Source of the DNA: Bacillota bacterium
Lineage (GTDB): Bacteria > Bacillota > Clostridia > Oscillospirales > Acutalibacteraceae
Direction of reading: 5' to 3'
Assembly (NCBI GenBank): GCA_023401495.1
Contig: JAEXDU010000033.1
Location: 1-19,615, forward strand
Length of the DNA stretch: 19,615 nt
Under the pieces are notes generated by a model. It saw only the letters and a program-made list of their open reading frames with translations. It had not been told where the DNA came from and ran no database searches. This document shows positions 7,217 to 13,943 of this stretch, piece by piece. The translations under genes and the position numbers were made by a program. Position 1 is the first letter of the stretch. Every line of letters begins with the position of its first letter.

Positions 7217-7237
7217 TTGAAAGTTGACGGTTTCTCA
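7203..7237. promoter_or_regulatory. Direct repeats TGACGGTTTYTCA, probable regulator-binding site
   Basis: TGACGGTTTTTCA (7203-7215) and TGACGGTTTCTCA (7225-7237) are 12/13 identical and start 22 bases apart, about two helix turns. The perfect palindrome TTTCAATTGAAA (7211-7222) overlaps the first copy. They overlap the -35 of the EamA promoter and precede the LysR-type gene. The LysR-type protein is the obvious candidate ligand. Confidence 0.55.
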
Positions 7238-7255
7238 TAGATAGGAGAATCGACT

Positions 7256-8119
7256 ATGGATTTAAAAAAATACAAAGTGTTCTTAACATCAGCGGATTTG
7301 GGGAGCTTCACCAAGGCGGCCGCACAGCTTGACTATACGCCGTCCGGTGTGACGCACATGATGAACGCATTGGAAGAGGAATTAGGATTTCAAATTCTGA
7401 CAAGAGGCAAAAGTGGTGTTCAGCTGGCTGAAAACGGCAAACGTCTTGTACCAATTTTGCGCGAGCTGCTGCATTTGGAGGAGGAGTTTTCCCAAACCGT
7501 TTCCGAAATGAACGGATTGAACAGTGGAACCATTCGTATTGGAAGCTATTCCAGTATTGCAGTGCATTGGCTGCCGAAAATCATCAAAAGTTTTCAGCAG
7601 GATTATCCTAACATCCGCATCAAATTGATGGAGGGAATTCGGCAGGAGGTGGTCTCATGGCTGGAGGAGCAAAAAATAGACTTGGGATTTATGAGCTATC
7701 AGCCGGGCATGAAATTTGACTGGATTCCCTTGCGGGATGATCCGATGATAGCTGTCCTCCCTCTCGATCACCCTTTGGCGAAAGAAAAAGCGTATCCACT
7801 AAAAAATTGTGAATCGGAAAATTTTATTATGCCTGCCTGTGGATCTGATTTTGATGTCGTCGAATTGTTTCGCAACGCAAAGATTTCCCTTAAAATCCGC
7901 TACGAAACTTTTGAGAATTATGCGGCCCTCTCAATGATTGAATGCGGCCTCGGTATGAGTGTGATGAATGAACTCGTTACAAAAGGGCGCATCTGCAATG
8001 TTGTAAAACTCCCTTTAGAGCCGGAAGAGCATATTTCCCTTGGGATCGCTGTTCCCAATACAGACAAGCTTCCGCCAGCGGCAAAAAAATTCATAGCGTA
8101 TTGTGAAAAAGAATTTTAA
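7256..8119 (+). CDS. LysR-type transcriptional regulator
   Basis: This 287-residue regulator has the standard LysR layout. The N-terminal winged helix-turn-helix (about residues 1-60) contains LGSFTKAAAQLDYTPSGVTHMMNALEEELGFQILTR. A linker helix follows, then a periplasmic-binding-like effector domain from about residue 90 (GTIRIGSYSSIAVHWLPKIIKSF). The start is firm: AGGAG (7243-7247) lies eight bases ahead of ATG 7256. It is transcribed away from the EamA exporter, an arrangement in which LysR-type proteins usually control the neighbouring gene and themselves. The direct repeats between them are the likely binding site. The effector is unknown, and so is any link to the amino-acid genes nearby. 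Confidence 0.93.
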   Translation: MDLKKYKVFLTSADLGSFTKAAAQLDYTPSGVTHMMNALEEELGFQILTRGKSGVQLAENGKRLVPILRELLHLEEEFSQTVSEMNGLNSGTIRIGSYSSIAVHWLPKIIKSFQQDYPNIRIKLMEGIRQEVVSWLEEQKIDLGFMSYQPGMKFDWIPLRDDPMIAVLPLDHPLAKEKAYPLKNCESENFIMPACGSDFDVVELFRNAKISLKIRYETFENYAALSMIECGLGMSVMNELVTKGRICNVVKLPLEPEEHISLGIAVPNTDKLPPAAKKFIAYCEKEF

Positions 8120-8510
8120 TATCTTTATTGAAGAGAGCCCATGGGATAATAAAATCAAAAGGATTCATCACACAACACATTTGCATGGAGAAAGAAATCT
8201 GTGTACTTATAAAATCTTTCCGCCTGCGCCGAAAAACACAAGGCCAGGGTAAGCGCTTCGGCTCATTAGCTCAAAAGCATTGTCATATCCTGTGTCATTC
8301 TCTTAAAAATGGAATTTAGCGATCATCAACATAGCGCCTCCTCCCAGTTTTCAAAACTTGAAAGAACAAAACGGCATCAACAAATAAAATCTGCTCATGC
8401 CGTTTCATCGTGTGTTCTTTTTTAGGCTGAAAGTCAATCACTTGGCGTTATTTTAAGCTTCCCAAGGGAGTTCCGATTAACTTAATCTGATCATAAGATC
8501 AGGTGTGTTT
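8120..8510. other. Intergenic region between LysR-type gene and CBO0543 array
   Basis: No gene is supported here; a 63-codon plus-strand frame (8128-8319) lacks any recognisable feature or ribosome binding site. The region contains a composite hairpin with a T-tract (8361-8423) and a small hairpin CTGATC-ATAA-GATCAG (8487-8502), which could end the minus-strand array or a plus-strand transcript. Confidence 0.55.
8361..8423 (+). terminator. Composite hairpin terminator downstream of the LysR-type gene
   Basis: AAAGAACA (8361-8368) pairs with TGTTCTTT (8413-8420), and AAACGGCAT (8369-8377) pairs with ATGCCGTTT (8397-8405). A 7-base bulge (8406-8412) is on the right side only. The T-run continues to 8423. 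It is about 240 bases beyond the LysR stop, so it may also serve as a general barrier. Confidence 0.5.
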
Positions 8511-9050
8511 TTAATTGGTTTTAGATTCAATCTTTTTTATTTGAACTAAAATGAATTTGGAACAAATCGCTATTGCAAAATATAATGGCAGTCCATAATA
8601 AGTTTTCCATGTGATCACCTGATAAATGCCGCTTAAAATGAAAAGAGGTTCCATTACAAAGCAGGATAACACAGACATGATAGCAGACGCTATTGTATAG
8701 CTTTTCCATGTATTAAAATATTGATAAATTAATGAATACAGAAAAGGGAGGCTTGCTAAATCGATTGCCGATATGGGGGGGAATAAAGGAAATATTTTGA
8801 CAGGATAGTCCCAAAGAGACAATTCTTCCCCCCATTCATCCAATATCAAAATGAAAATACATACAATGCCCGCAAATAAAACGAGTTCACTTAATCTGGA
8901 TTTATCGATACACTTCCACCAAATAAAGATAGACAATATAAATACGGCAAGTAAAATCCACCATTTAAAATGAAATAATTCCTCTTTAAGCCATTCTTCG
9001 AAACGACTCGTTGTCAATTTCCATTGAAGATCAATTGATAAGCAATTCAT
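8511..9050 (-). CDS. CBO0543-like membrane protein, copy 3 of the array
   Basis: This is a predicted membrane protein of about 179 residues with five hydrophobic segments. The pattern KWWILLAVFILSIFIWWK, an Asp-Lys-Ser/Arg turn, LDEWGEELSLWDYP, PLFPP, LPFLYSLIYQYF and a closing MEPLF segment is what I recognise as the CBO0543 family. That family is common in endospore-forming Bacillota and has no established function. It is closely similar to the next protein upstream, 9056-9616, including WGEELxLWDYPV and PLFPP. GTG 9059 overlaps the upstream stop codon (GTGA), but ATG 9050 is preferred because AGGGTGA sits five bases before it. The gene is AT-rich compared with the serine dehydratase genes. 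Confidence 0.75.
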   Translation of the reverse strand: MNCLSIDLQWKLTTSRFEEWLKEELFHFKWWILLAVFILSIFIWWKCIDKSRLSELVLFAGIVCIFILILDEWGEELSLWDYPVKIFPLFPPISAIDLASLPFLYSLIYQYFNTWKSYTIASAIMSVLSCFVMEPLFILSGIYQVITWKTYYGLPLYFAIAICSKFILVQIKKIESKTN

Positions 9051-9055
9051 ATGTT

Positions 9056-9616
9056 TCACCCTGCATTACGGATATAGCTGCTTTTATTTGAAATATACAT
9101 GATTTTTTGAACAATCGATTTTGTGCACAATGTAACTACGACATAAATTGGATAGCTTTCATAATAGTGCCAGTTGATCAGATCGTAATAGCCAAAAAAA
9201 GTCAATAAAGGCTCAGCAACAAAACAAATTAGTGCTGAAGTGATCAAAACTGCATATATAAACTTTTTTTGTTCGAAACGCTGGTATATCTGGGAGTAAA
9301 TCAACGGGATGCTAATTAAATTGATAGAAGATAATGGAGGAAATAATGGAACAATATCAACTGGATAATCCCATAAAACCAATTCCTCACCATATTCATC
9401 TATGCCCATAAAAATGATCGTCAACAGGACTGTAAACAGACAGATCTCTTTTATTCTGGATTTATCGATCATTTTAAACCAAACCACAAAGAGAATCAGG
9501 GCGATTAAAACAAGTGCCCACCATTTGGGTTTCAGGAATTCTTCTGAAAGCCATTCATTGATGCGCACATCAGTAAGTTGATTTTGTATCGTAACTTCTT
9601 CTGGAATATATGACAT
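9056..9616 (-). CDS. CBO0543-like membrane protein, copy 2 of the array
   Basis: This is a predicted membrane protein of 186 residues with about five hydrophobic segments. It is a clear paralogue of the downstream neighbour: both share a soluble N-terminal ~30 residues ending in a WL-E/K-EE motif, a KWW-initiated first segment, an MIDKSR/CIDKSR turn, an acidic D-E-x-G-E-E-L-x-L-W-D-Y-P loop and PLFPPLS/I. The function is unknown; the CBO0543 assignment rests on this pattern. ATG 9616 is preceded directly by TTG 9619; AAAGGGG lies about ten bases before the TTG, so either could initiate. Its stop overlaps the possible GTG start of the next gene, which suggests translational coupling. The origin is probably tandem duplication followed by divergence. 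Confidence 0.75.
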   Translation of the reverse strand: MSYIPEEVTIQNQLTDVRINEWLSEEFLKPKWWALVLIALILFVVWFKMIDKSRIKEICLFTVLLTIIFMGIDEYGEELVLWDYPVDIVPLFPPLSSINLISIPLIYSQIYQRFEQKKFIYAVLITSALICFVAEPLLTFFGYYDLINWHYYESYPIYVVVTLCTKSIVQKIMYISNKSSYIRNAG

Positions 9617-9641
9617 CAATTGATGTGTTCCCCTTTTACTA

Positions 9642-10142
9642 TCAATTTATTATTGGAATTTTGAAATATACTAATCCACCTATAGTCAGTATGAACAAAA
9701 CAAATAGAGCCAGCAAGGGCTTCTTTAAATGTAACTGCAGCAAAGGAAATACGCCGACATAGAGTAAAATGGACCAACTGACATTCCACCCATTGTAGTA
9801 TTGCAAATCATTGATGCTATATAATATCAACTCGACCAAAGACATAAATGAAATAAAAGCGGATGTATATAAGACTTGTTTTATTTTCGCTTTTGGATAA
9901 TTGGATAAATATACAATAATAATGCAAGGAAAGATTAGAAAGCCAAATACATAGTCAGCGATTGTATCCGTTAGATGGGCCCCATAGAATAACCATAGTG
10001 GTTTATTGCGTGTAATGATATTTTCCGTCAATGCCCCTATATTGTAAAAAAGTATCGTTGAATAATATTTTTCCCAATTTTTCAAATCGCCAAATTTATA
10101 ACAGGCAACAATTGAAACTATTCCTAACACTACAAGAGTCAA
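9642..10142 (-). CDS. CBO0543-like membrane protein, copy 1 (divergent)
   Basis: This is a predicted membrane protein of 166 residues that begins directly with a hydrophobic segment and has about five to six in all. It shows a LTDTIADYVFGF...PCIIIVYLSNYPK stretch and a C-terminal half like other CBO0543-type proteins, though it is much further from the two downstream copies than they are from each other. The start is a TTG at 10142, supported by ATGAGGTGCGATTTTG, which puts GAGGTG about five bases ahead; no ATG is available in a comparable position. It heads the minus-strand array and lies 25 bases from the next gene. Function is unknown, and the family call is weaker than for its neighbours. 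Confidence 0.62.
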   Translation of the reverse strand: MTLVVLGIVSIVACYKFGDLKNWEKYYSTILFYNIGALTENIITRNKPLWLFYGAHLTDTIADYVFGFLIFPCIIIVYLSNYPKAKIKQVLYTSAFISFMSLVELILYSINDLQYYNGWNVSWSILLYVGVFPLLQLHLKKPLLALFVLFILTIGGLVYFKIPIIN

Positions 10143-10375
10143 AATCGCACCTCATCTGAATGAAAATTGATTTATTGATATTATTAACAGAAATCATCAG
10201 ATAAATAGTACTTCATCAAGTTTTTTCATGTAATTACTGGAGTATGCTGTTTCGGAATCAAACATTTCTCTAGGCCATTTCATAGCCTATAACTGATATA
10301 GAGGCTGACATGCAGCCATAAATATTATTTTCAGCAAAGGAGTCATCCCTTTTTGTGGAATCAATAAACAATAAC

Positions 10376-10406
10376 AAACCAGTCGGATATATTATCCGAC
10401 TGGTTT
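10376..10406. terminator. Perfect hairpin, terminator candidate
   Basis: AAACCAGTCGGAT (10376-10388) pairs exactly with ATCCGACTGGTTT (10394-10406), 13 bp with loop ATATT. The A/T ends allow termination in either direction, but no recognised gene ends beside it. It may terminate a lost or unrecognised gene. Confidence 0.5.
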
Positions 10407-10461
10407 CAGTTTGAGATAAATCCATTGAACGCAGCTATATAGAGTGGTTCATTTACTATGA

Positions 10462-10620
10462 TTAGTGAATCAGTGAAAGTGTTTCATTCTCAAGAAAATT
10501 CACTAAATTGAAGGACGTTGTTGCTGACGTGAAAGAGGACTCTGCCATACTTAAAGAAGAAGCTTTATTACTCGTAATTTCAGCTTTTTGATTGGACAGA
10601 TGATGCCAGTATTCGGGCAA
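10462..10620 (-). pseudogene. Orphan reading frame, possible gene remnant
   Basis: On the minus strand an open frame reads LPEYWHHLSNQKAEI and continues to a stop at 10464-10462. It remains open back to about 10657 through a T-rich low-complexity stretch, without an ATG until mid-frame. A TTG at 10620 has AGGGG almost touching it. The amino-acid content (WHH, SNQKAE, an acidic and Ser-rich tail) looks more protein-like than its AT-rich surroundings, but I do not recognise a family. It could be a ~52-residue protein, the tail of a decayed gene, or chance. Confidence 0.2.
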
Positions 10621-10868
10621 TTCCCCTTTTTGAAAAAATAAAATAAAAAATTATGAATGTATTTAGTAACCGGATACTTTTTTCAATTTTTTAGCCAAGA
10701 AATGTCGGAAAATTTTCCGTTTTTCTTAGCTCTTCTATTTTATTTATAAGAATTGTGATAAAATATAGGTAAGATATAGAAGCTTTTTGGGAAACCATAA
10801 TCCCAGAGAAAATCACCTGCCTTTGCAGTATGCGGGGCAGGATAAAATTTGCGGAAAGAGGCGGAACG

Positions 10869-11576
10869 ATGGAACTCAGTGTTTTTGAAGTCGTTGGCCC
10901 GATCATGATCGGCTCCTCCAGCTCGCATACTGCGGGCGCAGCCAAATTGGCACGGATTGCTGGAATTATCGCGGGGGAACCGTACGACCGCGTATCGTTC
11001 GGGCTGCACGGCTCCTTCGCGAAAACATACCGCGGCCACGGAACCGACCGGGCGCTGGTATTCGGCGCGCTGGGATACTACGAAGACGACGAGCGACTGC
11101 CGAACGCATTTGAAATGGCAAAGCAGGCCGGTCTTTCGTATGATTTTTACGAAACGGAGCTGGAGGGAGCGCACGAAAACACAGCCGTTCTCAGCTTTTT
11201 TCAGCGGGACCGCCTGATCTGCCGGGTGATCGGTTCCTCCATCGGCGGCGCGCAGATCATCATTACGCAGATCGACGATTTCCCCACATACTTCACCGCG
11301 CAGTCGCCGGCACTGATTTTGAGCTATCAGGATCGCCCCGGAGCCATCAGCAGGCTGACCGGCGTTCTGGCGGAATACGGGATCAACATTGCGGTGATGA
11401 AGGTCAGCCGCCTGAAAAAGGGCGGCACCGCACTCTGCACGATCGAAACCGACGAAGCCATTCCAGAGCAGGCCGCCGAACAGCTCAGAACCATCCCCAA
11501 GGTGTTTCAAGTGCGCGCCATCAATCTTTTCAGAGAGGAGGAATCGCCGTGTACCGAACCGCAGAAGAGCTGCTGA
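10869..11576 (+). CDS. sdaAB: L-serine dehydratase, iron-sulfur type, beta subunit
   Basis: This is one half of the two-subunit [4Fe-4S] L-serine dehydratase that deaminates L-serine to pyruvate and ammonia in the cytosol. The first ~150 residues carry the beta-domain signature GPIMIGSSSSHTAGA (residues ~10-24) and GHGTDRALVFGALGY. A C-terminal ACT domain (about residues 150-235) begins LILSYQDRPGAISRLTGVLA and could sense serine. ATG 10869 is chosen because homologues begin right at this point and AGAGGCGG precedes it; the in-frame ATG 10830 adds 13 unconserved residues. The gene overlaps sdaAA by 28 bases, so the two are translationally coupled. It is GC-richer than the CBO0543 array before it. 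Confidence 0.95.
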   Translation: MELSVFEVVGPIMIGSSSSHTAGAAKLARIAGIIAGEPYDRVSFGLHGSFAKTYRGHGTDRALVFGALGYYEDDERLPNAFEMAKQAGLSYDFYETELEGAHENTAVLSFFQRDRLICRVIGSSIGGAQIIITQIDDFPTYFTAQSPALILSYQDRPGAISRLTGVLAEYGINIAVMKVSRLKKGGTALCTIETDEAIPEQAAEQLRTIPKVFQVRAINLFREEESPCTEPQKSC

Positions 11577-12442
11577 GTCAGTCGCAGGAACGATCTGTTC
11601 CCCTCTGGCGGATCGTTCTGGAAAACGAAATGGAACTGACCGAAAAAACGGAGCAGCAGGTTTTTGAGCGGCTGGAGAAAACCTACGGGGTCATGGAACG
11701 CTCGGCGACAAAAGCGCTTTCCAGCCCTCAGCACGCCATCGGCGGCCTGATTACCGGCGTCAGCCAGATCCAGAACGAATACTCCAATCTGGATTCCTCT
11801 CTGTGCGGCCCCTGGATGAACCACTCCATGGCGCTGGCCTTTTCGTGCAGCGAGGTCAACGCAGCCATGGGAAAAATCTGTGCGGCGCCCACCGCGGGCG
11901 CCTGCGGGATTCTGCCGGCAGTGCTCCTCTCTGTGCGGGACAAACGCGGCCTGACGCTGCGGGAAGTTCTGTGCGGCCTGCTGACCGCCGCGGGACTCGG
12001 CGCGATCATCACGCGCAACGCAACGGTGGCCGGAGCAGAGGGCGGGTGCCAGGCGGAATGCGGCGTGGCCGCTGCAATGGCCTCGGCCGCCGCGGTAGAG
12101 CTTTGCCACGGTTCGCCGGAAGCCGCCCTGCACGCCGGGAGCTTCTGTCTGATGAACGCCATGGGGCTGGTCTGCGACCCGGTGGCCGGGCTGGTACAGG
12201 TGCCCTGCGCACAGCGCAACGCCTCCCAAACCGTGAACGCCCTGCTCAGCGCGGATTGGGCGCTCGCGGGCCAGCGCAGCGTCATCCCGCCGGATCAGGT
12301 GATCGCCGCCATGTACCACACCGGCAAGATGCTCCCCACCCAGCTGCGCGAAACCGCACAGGGCGGGCTGGCAGCTACCCCGGCTGCCAAGAGCATCTTT
12401 GAAAATATCTTCATCAAGCATGAGGAAACGAAAGCTTTCTAA
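11549..12442 (+). CDS. sdaAA: L-serine dehydratase, iron-sulfur type, alpha subunit
   Basis: This is the catalytic, cluster-bearing subunit partnering the upstream beta chain. Conserved blocks include CAAPTAGACGILPAV (from Cys111), GGCQAECGVA, CDPVAGLVQVPCAQRNA and the family's usual C-terminal end. Cys167, Cys209 and Cys220 have the 42- and 11-residue spacing of the three ligands known from the Legionella enzyme, so the [4Fe-4S] site looks intact. The start is GTG 11549, decided by AGAGGAGG seven bases upstream and by the homologous N terminus; the 28-base overlap with sdaAB follows from it. At 297 residues the length is normal for the two-gene form found in Bacillota. A strong terminator begins five bases after the stop. 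Confidence 0.95.
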   Translation: MYRTAEELLSQSQERSVPLWRIVLENEMELTEKTEQQVFERLEKTYGVMERSATKALSSPQHAIGGLITGVSQIQNEYSNLDSSLCGPWMNHSMALAFSCSEVNAAMGKICAAPTAGACGILPAVLLSVRDKRGLTLREVLCGLLTAAGLGAIITRNATVAGAEGGCQAECGVAAAMASAAAVELCHGSPEAALHAGSFCLMNAMGLVCDPVAGLVQVPCAQRNASQTVNALLSADWALAGQRSVIPPDQVIAAMYHTGKMLPTQLRETAQGGLAATPAAKSIFENIFIKHEETKAF

Positions 12443-12446
12443 TAAA

Positions 12447-12480
12447 AATCCACCGGCTATACCGGTGGATTCTTTATTTT
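12447..12480 (+). terminator. Rho-independent terminator of the sda operon
   Basis: AATCCACCGG (12447-12456), loop CTATA and CCGGTGGATT (12462-12471) are followed by CTTTATTTT. The stem begins directly after the sdaAA stop codon. Confidence 0.85.
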
Positions 12481-12550
12481 AGAAACAAGAGGAAAAACGA
12501 ATTATAAGCTTATTTAAAATTTTCATTTTTTTCTAAGCCCAATACAAATT

Positions 12551-12592
12551 AAAAAACGGAAAGAGTTCCTGAAGATACTCTTTCCGTTTTTT
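12551..12592. terminator. Bidirectional terminator hairpin
   Basis: AAAAAACGGAAAGAGT (12551-12566) pairs exactly with ACTCTTTCCGTTTTTT (12577-12592), 16 bp with a 10-base loop. A-run and T-run ends make it a classical terminator in both directions. It lies between the sda operon and the convergent peptidase operon. Confidence 0.8.
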
Positions 12593-12602
12593 GATTTAGT
12601 GA

Positions 12603-12769
12603 CTTTTCTGCGCCTGTATTCCTCAAATCAAGCAGAAAAGGGACGCTCGCTGGCTTCCTTTCAGTCTATTACAAATTGCTGTTCCGCCAAGCTACGTTTC
12701 CATTTTGCCCTCACCGCACCGGACTACGTGGAGAGTCGAAAGGTCCGGTGCGGCACAAAAAGGGCAAAA
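12603..12769. repeat. Nested inverted repeats, unidentified structured element
   Basis: CTTTTCTGC/GCAGAAAAG (12603-12611/12632-12640) form a 9 bp stem. Further on, TTTTGCCC/GGGCAAAA (12703-12710/12762-12769) enclose a perfect 11 bp stem CCGCACCGGAC/GTCCGGTGCGG (12714-12724/12743-12753) with an 18-base loop. There is no terminal T-tract. It could be a dispersed palindromic repeat or a structured RNA. Confidence 0.4.
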
Positions 12770-12814
12770 GGAGACAAAATCCGGGGGAATTCAGCTTTTC
12801 TGACGTAAGCTGTT

Positions 12815-13903
12815 TTAAAGTTCAATCAGGTCATGGGTAAAACGGACCATATTTTCGTAACCATCCTCCGTAACCAGAATCTGATCCTCAATACGGACGC
12901 CGCCCCATCCGGGAATATAAATGCCGGGCTCAATGGTTCTTACGTTGCCTGCCTGAAGAATATCCGTGCTGGTTTCCGTATACATGGGCATTTCATGGAC
13001 AAACAGGCCAATCCCATGACCGATATTGGTGTAGTGGTACCCAAAGTATTCCGTATTCTTAATTGCTTTGAGGGACGCCAGATAGACCTCCTTGCACGGA
13101 GTCCCCGCTTTGGTAACAGCCAGACTGTCCGCCACCATCTGCTTTTCCAGTTCATAAACTTCACGCTGCTTTTCCGTGGCCTTCCCCACAACCACAGTGC
13201 GGGTCATGTCGGACATATAGCCGTTCACCTGGCAGCCGAAATCCATCAGTACGAAATCGCCGTATTCGATGGACTTAGCTGAGGGGATGCCGTGCAGCAG
13301 CGAGGTTCGCGCACCGGAAATCAGGATATTGCCGTAAGGCATGGTGTCTGCGCCTTCCTCCACCATATAAAGGGAAAGCTTTGCAGCCAGAGTCTTCTCC
13401 GTCACGCCCACGCGGATTTCCGGCAGAAGACGGTCCAGCGCCCGGCAGGAAATTTCGCAGGCGGCACGCTGCCAGGCAATCTCTTGGGCATTTTTGATGA
13501 TCCGCAACTGATCCAGCACGCCGGATACCGGAACGAGCTCTGCTCTGGAGCGTTCCTGCAGGCTCAGATAGGTTTCGTAAGAAACCGCTTCCGACTCAAA
13601 AGCCACCTGCTTTAAGCCCTCCTGCTTCGCCAATTCCCCAATGGCATCGCCTACCGTCAGGCCGGCAATCCCAGGCTTGCGCCAAATGTATATTTCATAT
13701 TCCGGGCATTCGATGGATGCCTGTTCTGTAAAACGCGGATCCGTAATGAAAAACTTTTTTCCGCTCCTGGTAATCAGCAGGAAACTGCAATCCCCGGTAA
13801 ATTCACTGATAAACCGCACGTTCACTTCTTTAGACACGAAAAACGCATCCAGCTTTTCTTCTTCCAAATAGCTTAAAAGTTTTTCTTCACTCAGCTTGCT
13901 CAT
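12815..13903 (-). CDS. M24 family metallopeptidase (Xaa-Pro peptidase/prolidase-like)
   Basis: This cytosolic 'pita-bread' metallopeptidase probably removes residues next to proline (Xaa-Pro aminopeptidase or dipeptidase). It has the usual two-domain form: a creatinase-like N-terminal domain (residues 1-130) and the catalytic domain (about 135-355). The full dinuclear metal set is visible: Asp221 (MDFG), Asp232 (SDMTRT), His296 (GHGIGL), Glu325 (TIEPGIYI) and Glu339 (VRIED), plus His204 in the LLHG.PS motif. The length of 362 residues matches bacterial PepQ/YpdF-like enzymes. ATG 13903 lies 40 bases after the amidohydrolase; both genes are preceded by the same AAGAAAGGAAGCG stretch. It is last in the peptide-transport operon, which supports intracellular processing of imported peptides. 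Aminopeptidase and dipeptidase activity cannot be told apart here. Confidence 0.9.
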   Translation of the reverse strand: MSKLSEEKLLSYLEEEKLDAFFVSKEVNVRFISEFTGDCSFLLITRSGKKFFITDPRFTEQASIECPEYEIYIWRKPGIAGLTVGDAIGELAKQEGLKQVAFESEAVSYETYLSLQERSRAELVPVSGVLDQLRIIKNAQEIAWQRAACEISCRALDRLLPEIRVGVTEKTLAAKLSLYMVEEGADTMPYGNILISGARTSLLHGIPSAKSIEYGDFVLMDFGCQVNGYMSDMTRTVVVGKATEKQREVYELEKQMVADSLAVTKAGTPCKEVYLASLKAIKNTEYFGYHYTNIGHGIGLFVHEMPMYTETSTDILQAGNVRTIEPGIYIPGWGGVRIEDQILVTEDGYENMVRFTHDLIEL

Positions 13904-13943
13904 TAACGATTACGCTTCCTTTCTTCCACAGCAATACCCAACT

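Larger units (their letters stand above)
10143..10868. other. Gene-poor AT-rich gap with a hairpin and an orphan frame
   Basis: These 726 bases hold no accepted gene. They contain a strong hairpin (10376-10406), an orphan minus-strand reading frame ending at 10462 that has no good start, and the leader of the serine dehydratase operon. The AT-rich stretch 10735-10785 probably includes the sda promoter, but no pair of boxes is clear. Confidence 0.5.
12443..12814. other. Intergenic region with terminators and a large structured element
   Basis: No gene is accepted here. Besides the sda terminator there is a second long hairpin (12551-12592) and an element of nested inverted repeats (12603-12769). 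The plus-strand frame 12599-12808 runs through the structured element and is probably not coding. A weak hairpin CAGCTT/AAGCTG (12792-12812) lies just past the M24 gene's stop. Confidence 0.55.

Noticed and set aside
8128..8319. A 63-codon plus-strand frame after the LysR-type gene
   Set aside because: It has a TTG start without a ribosome binding site and a basic, motif-free product; it looks like chance.
11507..12421. A 304-codon minus-strand frame opposite sdaAA
   Set aside because: It is the antisense shadow of a well-conserved GC-rich gene; the product is Arg/His/Gly-rich and has no family features.
12599..12808. A 69-codon plus-strand frame
   Set aside because: It spans nested inverted repeats that better explain the sequence, and no ribosome binding site or homologous motif is visible.
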